This document shows, piece after piece, positions 31,746 to 41,489 of a stretch of DNA of 64,000 nucleotides; within the stretch, counting starts at the first letter, position 1, and every line of letters starts with the position of its first letter. The stretch comes from Ignelater luminosus (Eukaryota > Arthropoda > Insecta > Coleoptera > Elateridae), in contig VTPC01091259.1 of assembly GCA_011009095.1 (NCBI GenBank), positions 159,645 through 223,644 on the forward strand, written 5' to 3'. The translations under genes and the position numbers were made by a program. The notes under the pieces were generated by a model. The model was not told the origin of the DNA. It ran no database searches and saw only the letters and a list, made by a program, of their open reading frames with translations.

Positions 31746-32390
31746 GACTTAGATAAGGTTGACATAAGTGTATTTCATGTTAATATACAGTGTTTGTCAA
31801 ATAAAACAGAAGAATTAAGTATATATCTTAATGAAATTACTTTACAGACTGTATGTTTAACTGACCATTGGACGACTGCCGACAAATTAGACACTATAAT
31901 TCTACCTAATTATAAATTAGCTACCAGCTTCTCCAGAAGGATGCATCATCATAGAGGAGTGGCAGTCTTTGCAAGAAATGGTATTGTATACAAAACTATA
32001 AATTTGAAGAAATATTGTAGTGAAGTTGATATAGAAATATGTGCTCTTGAATTAAACAGCATTATTGTCATAGCTTTGTATAGGTCTTGTTTAGGAAATT
32101 TTTTAATTTAGTTTTTCTTTTGGAAAGCGCACTTCTGTAGTTTACTAACTCTAGCAAACCTATTATACTACGAGGTGATTTTAATGTAAACTTCTTAATG
32201 AATTCTGCAAACTTATCAGAACTTTTAAATTTGTTCACTGCATTTAGTTTGCATAAAACAATTTGTAACTTTACTGAAGTAGATGCTAACTCTAAAAGTT
32301 GTATTGATAACATTATTACCAATCTTTCACCTTACAGATATCACGCTGATGTAGTTGATCCTTGTTTGTCTGATCATTTAGGCTAACTGA
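31745..32390 (+). pseudogene. CR1 LINE endonuclease domain
   Basis: Opens VDISVFHVNIQCLSNKTEEL (family: I-x-x-x-N-I-Q-S-L-x-N-K-x-x-E-L), then TVCLTDHWTTADKL where the catalytic Glu of S-E-H/T-W is replaced by Asp. HHRGVAVFARNGI gives the G-G-V-A-I/V block, LYRSCLGNF the Y-R-S/P block, and after a shift PIILRGDFNVNFL (G-D-F-N). It ends SKSCIDNIITN and CLSDHLG, the D-N-I and S-D-H catalytic blocks. The domain is complete in order but broken by stops near 32110. Confidence 0.75.
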
Positions 32391-32399
32391 TAGAAATTG

Positions 32400-34210
32400 A
32401 TATTACAATTAGTTTACAATATAATAGTCTCGAAAAAAGGTTTATTAAAGATGAAGTTCAGGTTGGTACTTTATTTGATCAATTGGGAAGAATTTTATAA
32501 TGGTAACTGTGATCCCAATAATTTTTCAAGTAGTTTACTATATTATCTAAAAGAACTAAGAAACGAAAGTTTTCCTTTAAAGACGATTTCTCATAAAAAT
32601 CTCAAGACACCTGTCCAATGGTTTAATAATGACTTAAAGAAGATGCGTTATGATCTTTCCTCTTTAATGTTAGTAGTGATAAAAGCACCTTAACTTTGTA
32701 TAACTCCTTCTTAAAATATATAAGAATTCCATAAATCATCATAAGAAAGCTGCTGATGACAAATACCTGGTAAACTCCAATAATTTAAAAAAGCTACTTG
32801 GAAGCTAATAAATTATGAAAGAAATCAGTTGCTAAAAATCAACCCGACGCATAGTTTTTCTTGTGATGCCTTTAATAACTATTTTACTAACATTGCAAAA
32901 CATATAATACTATCACTTCCACTTGTTAATCATGAGGCAACAGATTTTCTAGCTAATGCGCCCAGTACTACTGATTCGTTTTTTCTCTCTCCAGTTACTA
33001 AAGCGAACGTGGTAGGTGCTATTGTTTCTGTAAATAATTCACCTATTATGCACTCATTTAATATTAATAGTGCTTTAATTAAAGGAATCGCAGATATAAT
33101 TGTTGAGCCCCTTACAAGTTTATTTAACAATTGTTTTCCCAAGACATCTTCCTACTAGCTTGCAAGCTAAGTAAAGTTTTGGCTATCTTCAAAAAAGAGG
33201 ACCCGGAATCAATAAATAATTATAGGCCCATTTCTATCATCCCAGTTTTAGGAAAGATTTTTGAGATCATTATAAAGAATAAATTAATCGGATGTTTTGA
33301 GCAGAACAAACTATTCTCTTCGGTTCAGTTTGGGTTCAGGAAACATTCATCAACCATTAAGGTTATATTGAAATCAGCGAGTGACGTAGTCGGTGGCCTT
33401 GAAGAGGGGAGACATTCTCTTATATCAGTTTGTGATCTCACCAAGGCTTTTGATTGCGTCATCCACGAGCTGTTGCTAGAAAAGCTAAATCACTATGGCA
33501 TAAGAAGTACGCCTTTAAAACTGTTTAGCTCACATCTACAAGATAGGATGCAGTTGTTCATTCTAACAACAAATCATCGCAACAAATGAAGGCCAGTCAT
33601 GGAATACCCAAGGCTCTGTCCCGGGGTCTATTCTTTTTATTATTTACATCAACGATCTCTATTATTACATGTTCCCTGATAAATCTTACATGTTTGCTGA
33701 CGACACGACTTGTTTGACCACTAATAAAATGCGACTATCATACAGAACAAATCATCCGCTACTGTAGAGTTTGCTAAAAAGTGGTTCACGGCTGATAAAC
33801 TCAAGATGAATGAAGATAAGAATCAAAGTCTATTAATTTCTTCTCATGCAGCTTTGTCCAATGTAAACACTGTAAAGCTTTTAAGTCTAACTCTTGATGA
33901 TAAGTTCAGCTGGGGGAGTCACATTGATCATTTAGCTAGTAAACTGTCCAGTGTCATTTTTATAATACCAAAGAGTACTCCTTGGTAATACGTAGATTGA
34001 AAAATCTCATAAGCCTCAAGCAGTTACTAAGTTCCTATTTTTGTTTATCTCACTCTCACTTGACATATGGGGTGATACTTTGGGGTAACTTCAATAATTC
34101 TAACAAAATTTTTATATTGCAAAAGAAAGGTGTCAAATGCATAGCTGATGTAAATATGAAAACACATTGTAAATTTTTTTTCTATATTTTGGCATAATGA
34201 CACTTCCTTC
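32400..34210 (+). pseudogene. CR1 LINE reverse transcriptase
   Basis: Linker with WFNNDLKKMRYDLSSL, then SCDAFNNYFTNIAKHI and the K-x-x-x-x-D-x-I-x-x-x-L/I stretch (ALIKGIADIIVEPLTSLFN). RT: SKVLAIFKKEDPESINNYR, ISIIPVLGKIFEIIIKNKL, SVQFGFRKHSST, SVCDLTKAFDCVIHELLLEK (first catalytic Asp kept), NHYGIRSTPLKLF. Then the frame breaks at 33590; the G-V-P/I-P-Q-G-S and YADD blocks are visible only out of frame (GSVPGSILFIIYINDL; FADDTT at about 33696-33713, with catalytic Asp-Asp retained). KWFTADKLKMNEDKNQSL and LSLTLDDKFSWGSHIDHL complete the thumb. Frameshifts make it inactive. Confidence 0.8.
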
Positions 34211-34254
34211 TATTTATATGCAAAGTGTTTATATAAGTTCTTTAGTCCAGTGGG

Positions 34255-34655
34255 CTGTAAAATTAATCTTGCGGCTGCATTTGCCGCCTTTTGAAAAACA
34301 GGATATGTATTCTAATGTTTGTCACATTACACGCATTTCATCGTTGTTATGATGGTTGCCTAATCCTATGTTTTTTAAAAATTAAAAAGTTAAATTTAGT
34401 TGTTAATAAACAATAATAAGTAACAATAAATAAATCAAAAAATAATAAACAAAATGTGAAACAATACAACAAATTTCAGCACAAGATTAACTAAATTGCT
34501 AAATGCAAGTCAATGACATATTTACAATTGACAAATGACAGAAAACAAATACGTATTAGTTATTGAAATAAATCAACGAGGCGGCACATCAAAATTAGAT
34601 TCCATAGCCAACTGGACTCGGGAACTTTTATAAACACTCTATATATTGTGTCTTG
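34255..34655. other. foreign segment interrupting the CR1 C-terminal domain
   Basis: After the LINE phrase 'ttctttagtccagt' the sequence turns A+T-rich and noncoding, then LINE coding resumes at 'cacgaacatagaaagtta'. Roughly 400 bases are in excess compared with a continuous CR1 C-terminus. No terminal repeats or clean duplication found, so it could also be a local replacement. Confidence 0.4.
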
Positions 34656-34931
34656 ATTGAGATTCACACGAACATAGAAAGTTATAAGCAAGGATCAGAC
34701 TACCATGATTATCACACAAGAAGTAGCACCTCACTAAGAAGTAATAAACTGAGATTAAATATATCAAACAGAAATTGTTTGGATGTTAAATTATATAGCA
34801 AACTTTCTTTTCTTCTTAGGGATCTAAGTTCAATTAAATTTAAAAAGAAATTGAAATTGTTTCTAATTAACACCTGCCTCTATACTGTTGAGTTTTTTAA
34901 TTGCCACATTGATGCCTCCCAATTTATGTAA
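34653..34931 (+). pseudogene. CR1 LINE C-terminal domain
   Basis: ESYKQGSDYHDYHTRSSTSL and LDVKLYSKLSFLLRDLSSIK then FKKKLKLFLI. The H-x-Y-x-T-R block, the K-L-Y/F-N-x-L-P block and the closing F-K-x-x-L-K-x-x-L-L helix are the standard end of LINE ORF2. The frame stays open to a stop at 34929-34931. It lies beyond the foreign insert, in frame-compatible order with the RT. Confidence 0.75.
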
Positions 34932-35393
34932 ATGCATTTTTCTGGAATAGTAAACGCTATTTTTTACAACTTTTATATAGAAAAATTAATTAACTTACTT
35001 CAATCTTTACATGATATTTTATGTATATTGGTGGCTTTATTATTAATTTTTACATTAGACATTCATTTTTCGTTCTTTCGATATGTGAATGGACATGGAA
35101 TATATGTTACTCATGTGCATTCACTTTAACATTAGGTACTAATTAAATTAAATTAAAGTTACATTAATCAGGTCTATAATTATTATCGATGTTTTTGATA
35201 TTGTAGTTTATGTTATATGTATTTATTGTTTATAATTGACCTGCAACAAACTTATGTATCTTGTGTAACGTTGTCAAATAAATATCATATCATATCATGA
35301 AGGTTCTGCGTTAATATTGTTTAAAATGGTAAACATTAATTAAGCAGATACTTTAGATTTTTAGGAGTAGCTTTAGTCTTGTAAAGAGGTGAA

Positions 35394-35656
35394 AGAGTGT
35401 TAAAAGTCGGACATATTATTTTATGTATCAAACAATCAGGTAGAATAGTAGCATTGTGATTGAAAACGTCTAAATTCTATGACCATCCAGATAAAGTAAC
35501 TATTACTCTCCATTCGGGTAAATTTAAGTATAATTAACACACATATAAGGAATTAGTTTTTTATTATTGCAGATGCATTGCAATGGAAATGCTATTGTAG
35601 TTATAAAGCTGGGACAGCAAGTCAATGTAAACATATTGTAGTAACACTTTTTTTAT
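35394..35656 (+). pseudogene. SWIM zinc-finger gene fragment, two exons
   Basis: Exon 1 (35394-35517) reads RVLKVGHIILCIKQSGRIVA, one in-frame TGA at 35457-35462, then KTSKFYDHPDKVTITLHS and a GTAAAT donor. A 55-bp intron ends TTTTTTATTATTGCAG at 35572. Exon 2 continues in phase: DALQWKCYCSYKAGTASQCK then H-I-V-V-T-L. C-Y-C-x11-C-K-H matches the SWIM zinc-finger signature C-x-C-x(n)-C-x-H. SWIM proteins of this shape are common, multicopy and often transposon-linked in insects. A probable continuation is found 2.3 kb downstream, on the far side of a Ginger-type transposon. In-phase splicing across the intron makes the model credible; the stop codon suggests a pseudogene. Confidence 0.6.
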
Positions 35657-35661
35657 GTATA

Positions 35662-35860
35662 TGTTACCGGCAAAGTATATAATTCAGGAATTCTGTAGAA
35701 AACCTAGGTATTCTATAGAATGCCTAACGATTTCAGGCAATGTATGAAATCTTTTTTAATTCAAATATTTTTATATACATTACCTAGTCATTTTATAGAA
35801 TGCCTAGGAATTCTATAGAATGCCTATAATACATCAGGAAAGGTATGAAATGAAAAATAT
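35662..35860. repeat. left subterminal palindromic repeats of the Ginger element
   Basis: Imperfect palindromes: GGTATTCTATAGAATGCCT near 35709, ATTTTATAGAATGCCTAGG near 35790, AGGAATTCTATAGAATGCCT near 35807, with AGGCAATGTATGAAAT-type words between them. The right side repeats the pattern. Confidence 0.75.
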
Positions 35861-35964
35861 AAATCAAACTCTTGTTCGAATTTAAAAAATATTTTACTTA
35901 AGAAACTAAACAGAAACTTAACAAACATCGAACATGTATTTCTTAAAAGTCTATGGGAACAGAT

Positions 35965-37699
35965 TTTTCTATTTATTTCTACAGGGTAAACTTGAATGAC
36001 ATTTACGAGAACAAAGTGTCTTTTTCTTAACGCACAAACACTTCATTGTTCCACAGCTCCTTTTGCAACTGATTCTGACAAATTCTTGACCCGTTCCGGT
36101 AGACGGCAAAGTTGCAACTAAACATAAGGTAATTACATTATCAGAAACATTGTTAATGTCCAAGAATCCTTTCTGATAAACTGTAAACTGGAATCTAGAA
36201 TAGAGCGATTTAACAACTCCTTGCTTAGTACCGAACTCGTATAGTCCATCGTTTGTTTTATTTATGACAATCGCTAGAATATTTTGAGCATCGCCACGTC
36301 TCCTATCAACTTCTGGTACTGGAATCCTTACAATTGTACCGACAGATACCAATGGGAGTTTTTGTTACCATGTTTCAACATTCTTTTTGCTTGTTCCAAG
36401 TTTTCTTTTCTAGAATGCCGATTTACAGTAGTTGCTATTATAGTTCTCGAGCATATAGGACATAAAAACTAACCCATGACCTTCGTCATTATTTGATTTT
36501 TCTGGCACAGCACAGATGGAATGAATAGTTTGGTTGAATCCTCTGTAAGTCTGAGTTTCACTTGTCTCTTTGAAACATACACAACATAAAATATTTGATG
36601 GCTCGTTAATTATATCTACAGTAGGTGAAGGTTGATCACGTGACTCGGGCATTTTAGAGGTTACATCCCGAGCAGGTTCATTTTGTGTATTATCTTGATT
36701 ATTATTATTGTTAATAACTATCTCCAAATCTTCTTCACTCTCAAGATTGGGCGCAACTTCATTTAGTAATGTAATGCCTACTTTTATCTTACATCCAAAA
36801 AGAGCCTCGTAAGCTGTTTGTTTAATTCCTGAATAAAAAGCTCTATTTTTCATGAGTTGTACAAATTTTAAACTTTCATTTCAGTGTTCAGTAGTATTAT
36901 TTTGCAGCCATGTAGTCAACATGTTTTCGATACCTTTGTTTGCCTTCTCAACACAACCGTGGCTCTGAGAGTGCCTCGACTTGTCATATACAATAGTCAA
37001 TAAAGGACAGTACTGCTTTAAGTTATAAATAATCTAATTCGCAAATTCCCTGTTATTATCTGATTGGCGTATAGCGCCAAATAGGGTAAAAATATCTAAT
37101 AAGCTACTTCTTTGGTCCGTTTCGATTTAAGTCCTCGCAATACAACGAATTTACTCAAATGATCCTATTAAACCAGTATAAACTTGTATTCACCTTCTGG
37201 GTGAGACTGAAAGTCGATCAAGTCCACTTGACAACGGGAATTAAACTCCGAAGAAATTATAGGCTTTACGACAATACATTTATTTTAACACCTTTCTGTT
37301 TTTGTTGGCACGGTTCATAAAGTTGGGTGTATAGCTCTATATCATACCAAGTTACGTTTTGATATTGATTTGACAGTTCTTTAATCATGCGGTCTCTTCC
37401 CCCATGACCGACAGTAACATGAGTTTGATGTATAACATCAAGTAGTTCACTATCAGAGACGTAGTAAAGTATGTTGGTTCCAGATTCTTTAACAGGAAAT
37501 ATAAGATTGGTTGTTTGGTCAATTTTAGAAGATCATAACGTTTCAGTAACCAATAATCCCTTGGAACTTTTTTTGGGGCCGATTTTACATTATTAACATC
37601 ATTAATTATCCCTGTGTACTGCCCATCGTCAATATAAACACAATTCTTTGTATGTAAATTTCTTTTACTCTTTAATTCTGCGTAAAATCTATTTTTCAT
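35965..37699 (-). pseudogene. Ginger-type integrase/transposase (KRBA2-like)
   Basis: Read on the minus strand from 37699. An H2C2 zinc-binding domain is seen as THVTVGHGGRDRMIKEL (about 37430-37375). The rve integrase core shows the three acidic residues: QVDLIDFQSHPEGEYKFIL (first Asp, about 37225), QSDNNREFAN (second Asp, about 37055) and SRHSQSHGCVEKANKGIENM (Glu, about 36950). MKNRAFYSGIKQTAYEALFG follows at 36853, the standard core end. The C-terminal part (36352-35969) has GTIVRIPVPEVDRRRGDAQN, YEFGTKQGVVKSLYSR and a Cys-rich tail with C-K-R-S-C-G-T-M-K-C-L-C. This tail is typical of the Ginger2/KRAB-A domain-containing protein 2 relatives in animals. Frame breaks near 37380, 37030 and 36400. 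Confidence 0.8.
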
Positions 37700-37794
37700 A
37701 ATGCCATACTGAACAAGATTCTTGTTACGAGAACAAACAGCACGTGCGTTTGCAAGCCAGCCAACACTGCAATTCCACTATGATTTCAAATATA

Positions 37795-37962
37795 TCGTTG
37801 CAGTTATTTCATACATTGCCGGTTATTGAATCGGCATTCTATGTAATGCCTAGGAAATGTATATAATATGATTTATTTCATACAATGCCTGATGAGTTTA
37901 GGAATTCTATTTAATACCTAGGAATTCTATATAATGTCGGATTTCATACTTTGCTGGTAACA
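37795..37962. repeat. right subterminal palindromic repeats of the Ginger element
   Basis: ATTTCATACATTGCC, GGCATTCTATGTAATGCCT, CATACAATGCCTGATGAG, AGGAATTCTATTTAATACCT and AGGAATTCTATATAATG are the counterparts of the left array. They probably bind the transposase, which is inference from their symmetric placement. Confidence 0.75.
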
Positions 37963-38049
37963 TATACAAGTAAAAAGCAGAAAACCAATACTTTTATACA
38001 CAATTTTAATAAGTCATTTATAAACAAGAAGATCAACTGCGGGAAGTTT

Positions 38050-38240
38050 CTAGCATAGAATTGGAACAAACGTGGGGCAAAGTAAAACAAATAAGGCCGT
38101 AGAAGTAAATCCTATAAAAGAATTTTGTCATGTTAAAAATACTTTAGCAGAAGAATCTATACCCGAGGTGACTTTAGAGAAGTTTTTCTTGGATCGTTTG
38201 AATGGTATATTTGTGACATTCTTAACTATTATATTTAGTT
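38050..38240 (+). pseudogene. SWIM gene fragment, continuation past the Ginger insertion
   Basis: IELEQTWGKVKQ at 38058-38093 and, one frame over, NKAVEVNPIKEFCHVKNTLA. In insect SWIM proteins the zinc finger is followed after about 20-30 residues by an L/C-T-D/Q-x-x-W-G-K-V/L-K block and a P-I-x-x-x-C-H/C block, so this fits as the downstream part of the protein at 35394-35656. The A+T-rich 38240-38790 stretch may hold more of it (YSLNEQELLEYTKIVDHIRR at about 38695) but without clear motifs. Confidence 0.45.
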
Positions 38241-38799
38241 ATATTCTTACCTGCTAGTTTCACGCAAGCTATATCTACATATTGAAACTTTTTACATGTA
38301 TTTTGTTGCTTAAACTAATAGCTCTAGCATTACAGGAATGACTGTTTTCTTGTTAATTCTATTTATTCTTATATAAAATAAGTGATTATGTTTTTCAACC
38401 AGGAATGCTAAGAATTAGACATAATGGAGGTAACTACAGAATTACTAGAATTGAATCAACAAGATGCACCTATTATTGTACAATGACTATTAAACATTCC
38501 TTTGTAACATGAATCTAAAGATGTTACAGCTGTCCCTAATTCTGAATCTTCTGTGCATTACTTTGGAAAATGTAAAATCCAATGAAATAATATTTTTGAT
38601 GATCTAAGAACTACAGAAAATTCAGAATCTATGGTAAAAACTGCTCCAAGTAGGCACTTACAGAAACCTTTCGGATATAACATTCCTGAATATTCTTTAA
38701 ACGAACAAGAACTACTGGAATATACGAAGATTGTTGATCACATTAGAAGAATTACTATCATAACAATGATAGTAATGAACCATCTCCTCAACAACTAAA

Positions 38800-39717
38800 T
38801 TTTCACCTACCGTTCATTTACAACTTAATCACTACTGCACCCCAAGACCAGATTCAACACACTCTCCAAGCATTCAACTAATTCAATCAGCACATATAAT
38901 TCACCATGGAAACCGAAACTGACAATAGTGTTCCCTTCCTGGACACACGGGTCAAGATAATCAAATCTCATTAAACTGGTATTACAAACCTACCTTCTCA
39001 GGGCATTACAGCAATTACCTTCCAGACCATCCTAATAACCAAAAACTAAACGTTGTTCTAGCGATGAGAAACAGAATAGCCCATATCAGTGACAATAAAT
39101 TTCTTAATAATAACTTAAAAAAAATGTCGACAATTTTTCTCAATAATGGTTACCCAAAACACTTAGTACACCAACTTATCTGTAATACAAATTTTCTTGA
39201 TGCACCCATAGAAGATCACAATCCAAACTTCAATATAAAATTCAAAAAACTACCATACATAAAAAACTGACAGAAGAAATTATCAGAGTAGTCCAAGGTA
39301 CCAGCAAGAACAGTCACCTGCAAATTGCAAAATGTAATACTTTCACCACAAGAAAACTTTTTACTAAAGTCAAAGACAACATTTCCCCTCTTTTTCAATC
39401 CAACATCATTTACAAAATACCATGTAGAGACTCTGATTGCTGTTACATTAGACAAACGAGCGCATGGATGAGAGATAGGATATACAAACATAAGAGTGAC
39501 TACAAAACTGGGAAAGACTCCTGTGCGTTAGCCAACCACACTTTACAATTTGACCACAGATTTGAATTTGACAATTTTGACATTTTAGCTGCTGAACCTA
39601 AATATAAAAGCAGACTTTTTTTAGAAATGACATATATCAATACAGAAAAAAATAGTATTAACTATAAAACTGATACTAATCAATTAAGTATAATGTATTG
39701 CAATATTTTAAACAAAT
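38800..39717 (+). pseudogene. Penelope-like element ORF, C-terminal half with GIY-YIG endonuclease
   Basis: Penelope-like elements encode an RT joined to a GIY-YIG nuclease. Near the start, ETETDNSVPFLDTRV is the F-L-D-x-x-V/I block in the RT palm/thumb, followed in shifted frame by LNWYYKPTFSGHYSNYLPDH (family: W-Y-x-K-P-T-x-S-G-R-Y-L-N-Y/F-x-S-x-H). Then RNRIAHISDNKFLNNNLKKM and NNGYPKHLVHQLI. The endonuclease reads NIIYKIPCRDSDCCYIRQTS (GIY-YIG; first Gly/Ile altered), WMRDRIYKHKSDYKTGKDSC and ALANHTLQFDHRFEFDNFDI, with a late LEMTYINTEKNSINYKTDT block containing the catalytic Glu. It ends at a stop at 39717. The 5' RT portion is gone; frameshifts near 39000 and 39270. Confidence 0.8.
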
Positions 39718-40100
39718 AATCTCCAGAGTTGCAGTCCCTCTTTTGGTTGTATATTCCTTATACCCACCCGGCATAAAATCCACATGAGACACGCGGTATA
39801 ATACATTTCATTCATTGATAAGTTTTTAAAGTTTTGCATTTTTAAAAATTTACATTCAACTTCTACTTCTTGTCATATCAATCTTAACACTCTTAGAATT
39901 TTATTTTAATGTGTTTTTACATAAAACTAATTATTAAATGATTCAATTAATGAAACTAAAATAAATCTAAATTATAATTTTATCAACAATCTGGCAAGTT
40001 TTAAATTAACTCTACTTGTTCTCCTGAAGAAGGAAATACCCATTTCTGAAATATAGAGATACAATAAATGAGTCTCTTTTAAATTAACCTAATCACTCAG
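39718..40100 (+). mobile_element. Penelope-like element 3' untranslated region
   Basis: A+T-rich tail after the Penelope stop codon. The stretch 39835-39925 has a near-identical inverted copy at 60525-60615. Near the end CTCCTGAAGAAGGAAATACC and TTTCTGAAATA (40021-40052) resemble the C-T-G-A-(T/A)-G-A...G-A-A-A core found in Penelope termini (hammerhead-like), in degenerate form. Confidence 0.55.
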
Positions 40101-40142
40101 ACCGAATTCCCCAATTATAAAATTTCTTAATATAACTAAAAT

Positions 40143-40810
40143 ATCATCTGTTAATAGTAATAATGTCGATGAGTACCTAGTCTTCTGCATTGTAAAATTC
40201 TTGAGGCTCTAAATCCTCCTTTCTACATGAATATACGTATGCTCTCATAATTTCTGCAGTTTCCTCTACTTCTTGTTTAGAGAAATGTCTTTTATCTCTC
40301 ATCGGAAAAGGTGATCGAAGAAGTTTAATAGAATTTCTCTTACATTAATTATATATTTAAAAACCCCTTATCTACCATTATTGCATTATGCCCAGGTATT
40401 AACTGTTCTATTTTTTTTTCTTCATTTAATATTGCCAAAGTTCAGCCCCCATAATCTTTACTAAGGTGTGCTCATTCCAGATGGTGAATCACCTATCAGT
40501 ATTTAATTGTATGATCTTTTTTTAAGTAGCTTCTAATTCTGCATTTCAAACAATGGCCTTTTTAAAGTGGTATTTCAGTGCAATCAAGAATTATTCCACA
40601 CTTTTTAAATTTTTGCACTTTTTGTGATGTGCTTCTGCTAATTCAAGATGGATTTCTGCTGTTCTTAATCTAGCCTTATCTGCTTGCTGTTCTTCTCTCT
40701 TTTTGTAACGACTTGCACAATTTCGTTGATGTTCTATATTAACTTTTCGATCACAACTTCCTCGAGGCAAGTTTGCAGAAGGGGAAGCTCTTCTTTTTTA
40801 ACTACTTTTT
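40143..40810 (-). pseudogene. DDE_Tnp_4-type transposase remnant (Harbinger/ISL2EU group)
   Basis: Minus strand. The C-terminal part reads EQLIPGHNAIMVDKGFLNI (family: L-x-P-G-D-x-V-M-A/V-D-K/R-G-F, with the catalytic Asp), then after a frameshift IKLLRSPFPMRDKRHFSKQE, V-E-E-T-A-E-I and MRAYVYSCRKEDLEP. The closing block aligns with A-x-x-R-I/V-H-V-E-R-x-I-x-R-x-K, but the catalytic H-V-E-R has become Y-V-Y-S. Upstream (40810-40470) there is a Lys/Glu-rich stretch, ASRYKKREEQQADKARLRTA, possibly a linker or coiled coil. ISL2EU-type transposons often carry a second, SWIM/YqaJ-type ORF, which would suit the convergent SWIM fragments at 35.4-38.2 kb. Confidence 0.55.
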
Positions 40811-41299
40811 CTGCTGTGTACATCTTAACAAAAGATTTTATTCATTTTAAATATGAAAGTTAATTATATATTAAATTTATCTGGTAAAATTTTATTCGTT
40901 ATTTGTAAAGTGTGCACTGCATACTTTCATAAAATTAGTTACTCCTTTATCAATTTTTGGTAAGATTTTCCACTTGCTTTTTAGTTTTATGTTATGCCGG
41001 GAAAAATCGTGAATAAATATTCCCTTGGTATAATAGTTTTTGCACTGTGATACACAACAGTAATGCATCGTGTTCTCGTTTTTACATTAACCACCAAATG
41101 CAATCAAATGCATCAAATGCCAAATACCCTCAAATCAATAAATTTCAAAATTGCCACCAGAATGATCAGCGCTTGTTTAGATTTTCCAATAGGAAGATGA
41201 TATACACGAGCTTACAAAATTTAAACAAAATCGGACAAATAATTTTTAAAATATAGTGAAAAGAAGAGGTCTTGGGATACTACTTTTAAGGCCCCTAGC
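40811..41299. other. A+T-rich DNA, nothing recognised
   Basis: Contains a 69-codon plus frame (41047-41256) with Asn/Gln-rich composition and no domain. Confidence 0.4.
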
Positions 41300-41405
41300 T
41301 GCCTTAATATTTGGAAAATCGAAAAATTGAAGAATATCGGTCGGTTAATTTTCTTTTCAAATACACCCTCTCAGTTAGGCAACCGAATTCAAAGAAATTC
41401 TGTAT
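41300..41405 (-). repeat. mariner terminal fragment, family M2, inverted copy
   Basis: Reverse complement reads TATACAG...ATTCGGTTGCCTAACTGAG, matching 22871-22965. The end itself has decayed from CAGGGTG to CAGAATT. Confidence 0.55.
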
Positions 41406-41489
41406 AAAAGGTTTTTTGAAACTAACTGCAAATATTTGGCAGGTGCATTCCTAGACAAAAATTAAGCCTTTTTCGTCATATGATTTTTT

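Larger units (their letters stand above)
31286..35298 (+). mobile_element. CR1-type LINE, near full length
   Basis: ORF1 C-terminal region, endonuclease, RT and C-terminal domain are collinear on the plus strand over 4 kb, ending in AATAAATATCATATCATATCATG at 35276-35298, a short ATATC/CATAT tail of the kind LINEs leave. About 400 bases of foreign-looking sequence interrupt the C-terminal domain near 34255-34655. Many frameshifts, so inactive. This is the most complete LINE in the window. Confidence 0.8.
35662..37962 (-). mobile_element. Ginger-type DNA transposon with TIRs and 4-bp target duplication
   Basis: A 2,301-bp element beginning TGTTACCGGCAAAGTAT and ending in its inverse, ATACTTTGCTGGTAACA (one mismatch). 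Both sides are flanked by TATA (35658-35661 and 37963-37966), a 4-bp duplication. TGT...ACA ends, a 4-bp duplication and an encoded retroviral-type integrase are the hallmarks of Ginger elements. The integrase reads right to left across most of the interior. Both subterminal regions contain repeated palindromic words (ATTCTATAGAATGCCTAGG type). The coding region has stops and shifts, so it is dead, but the structure is complete. Confidence 0.8.
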
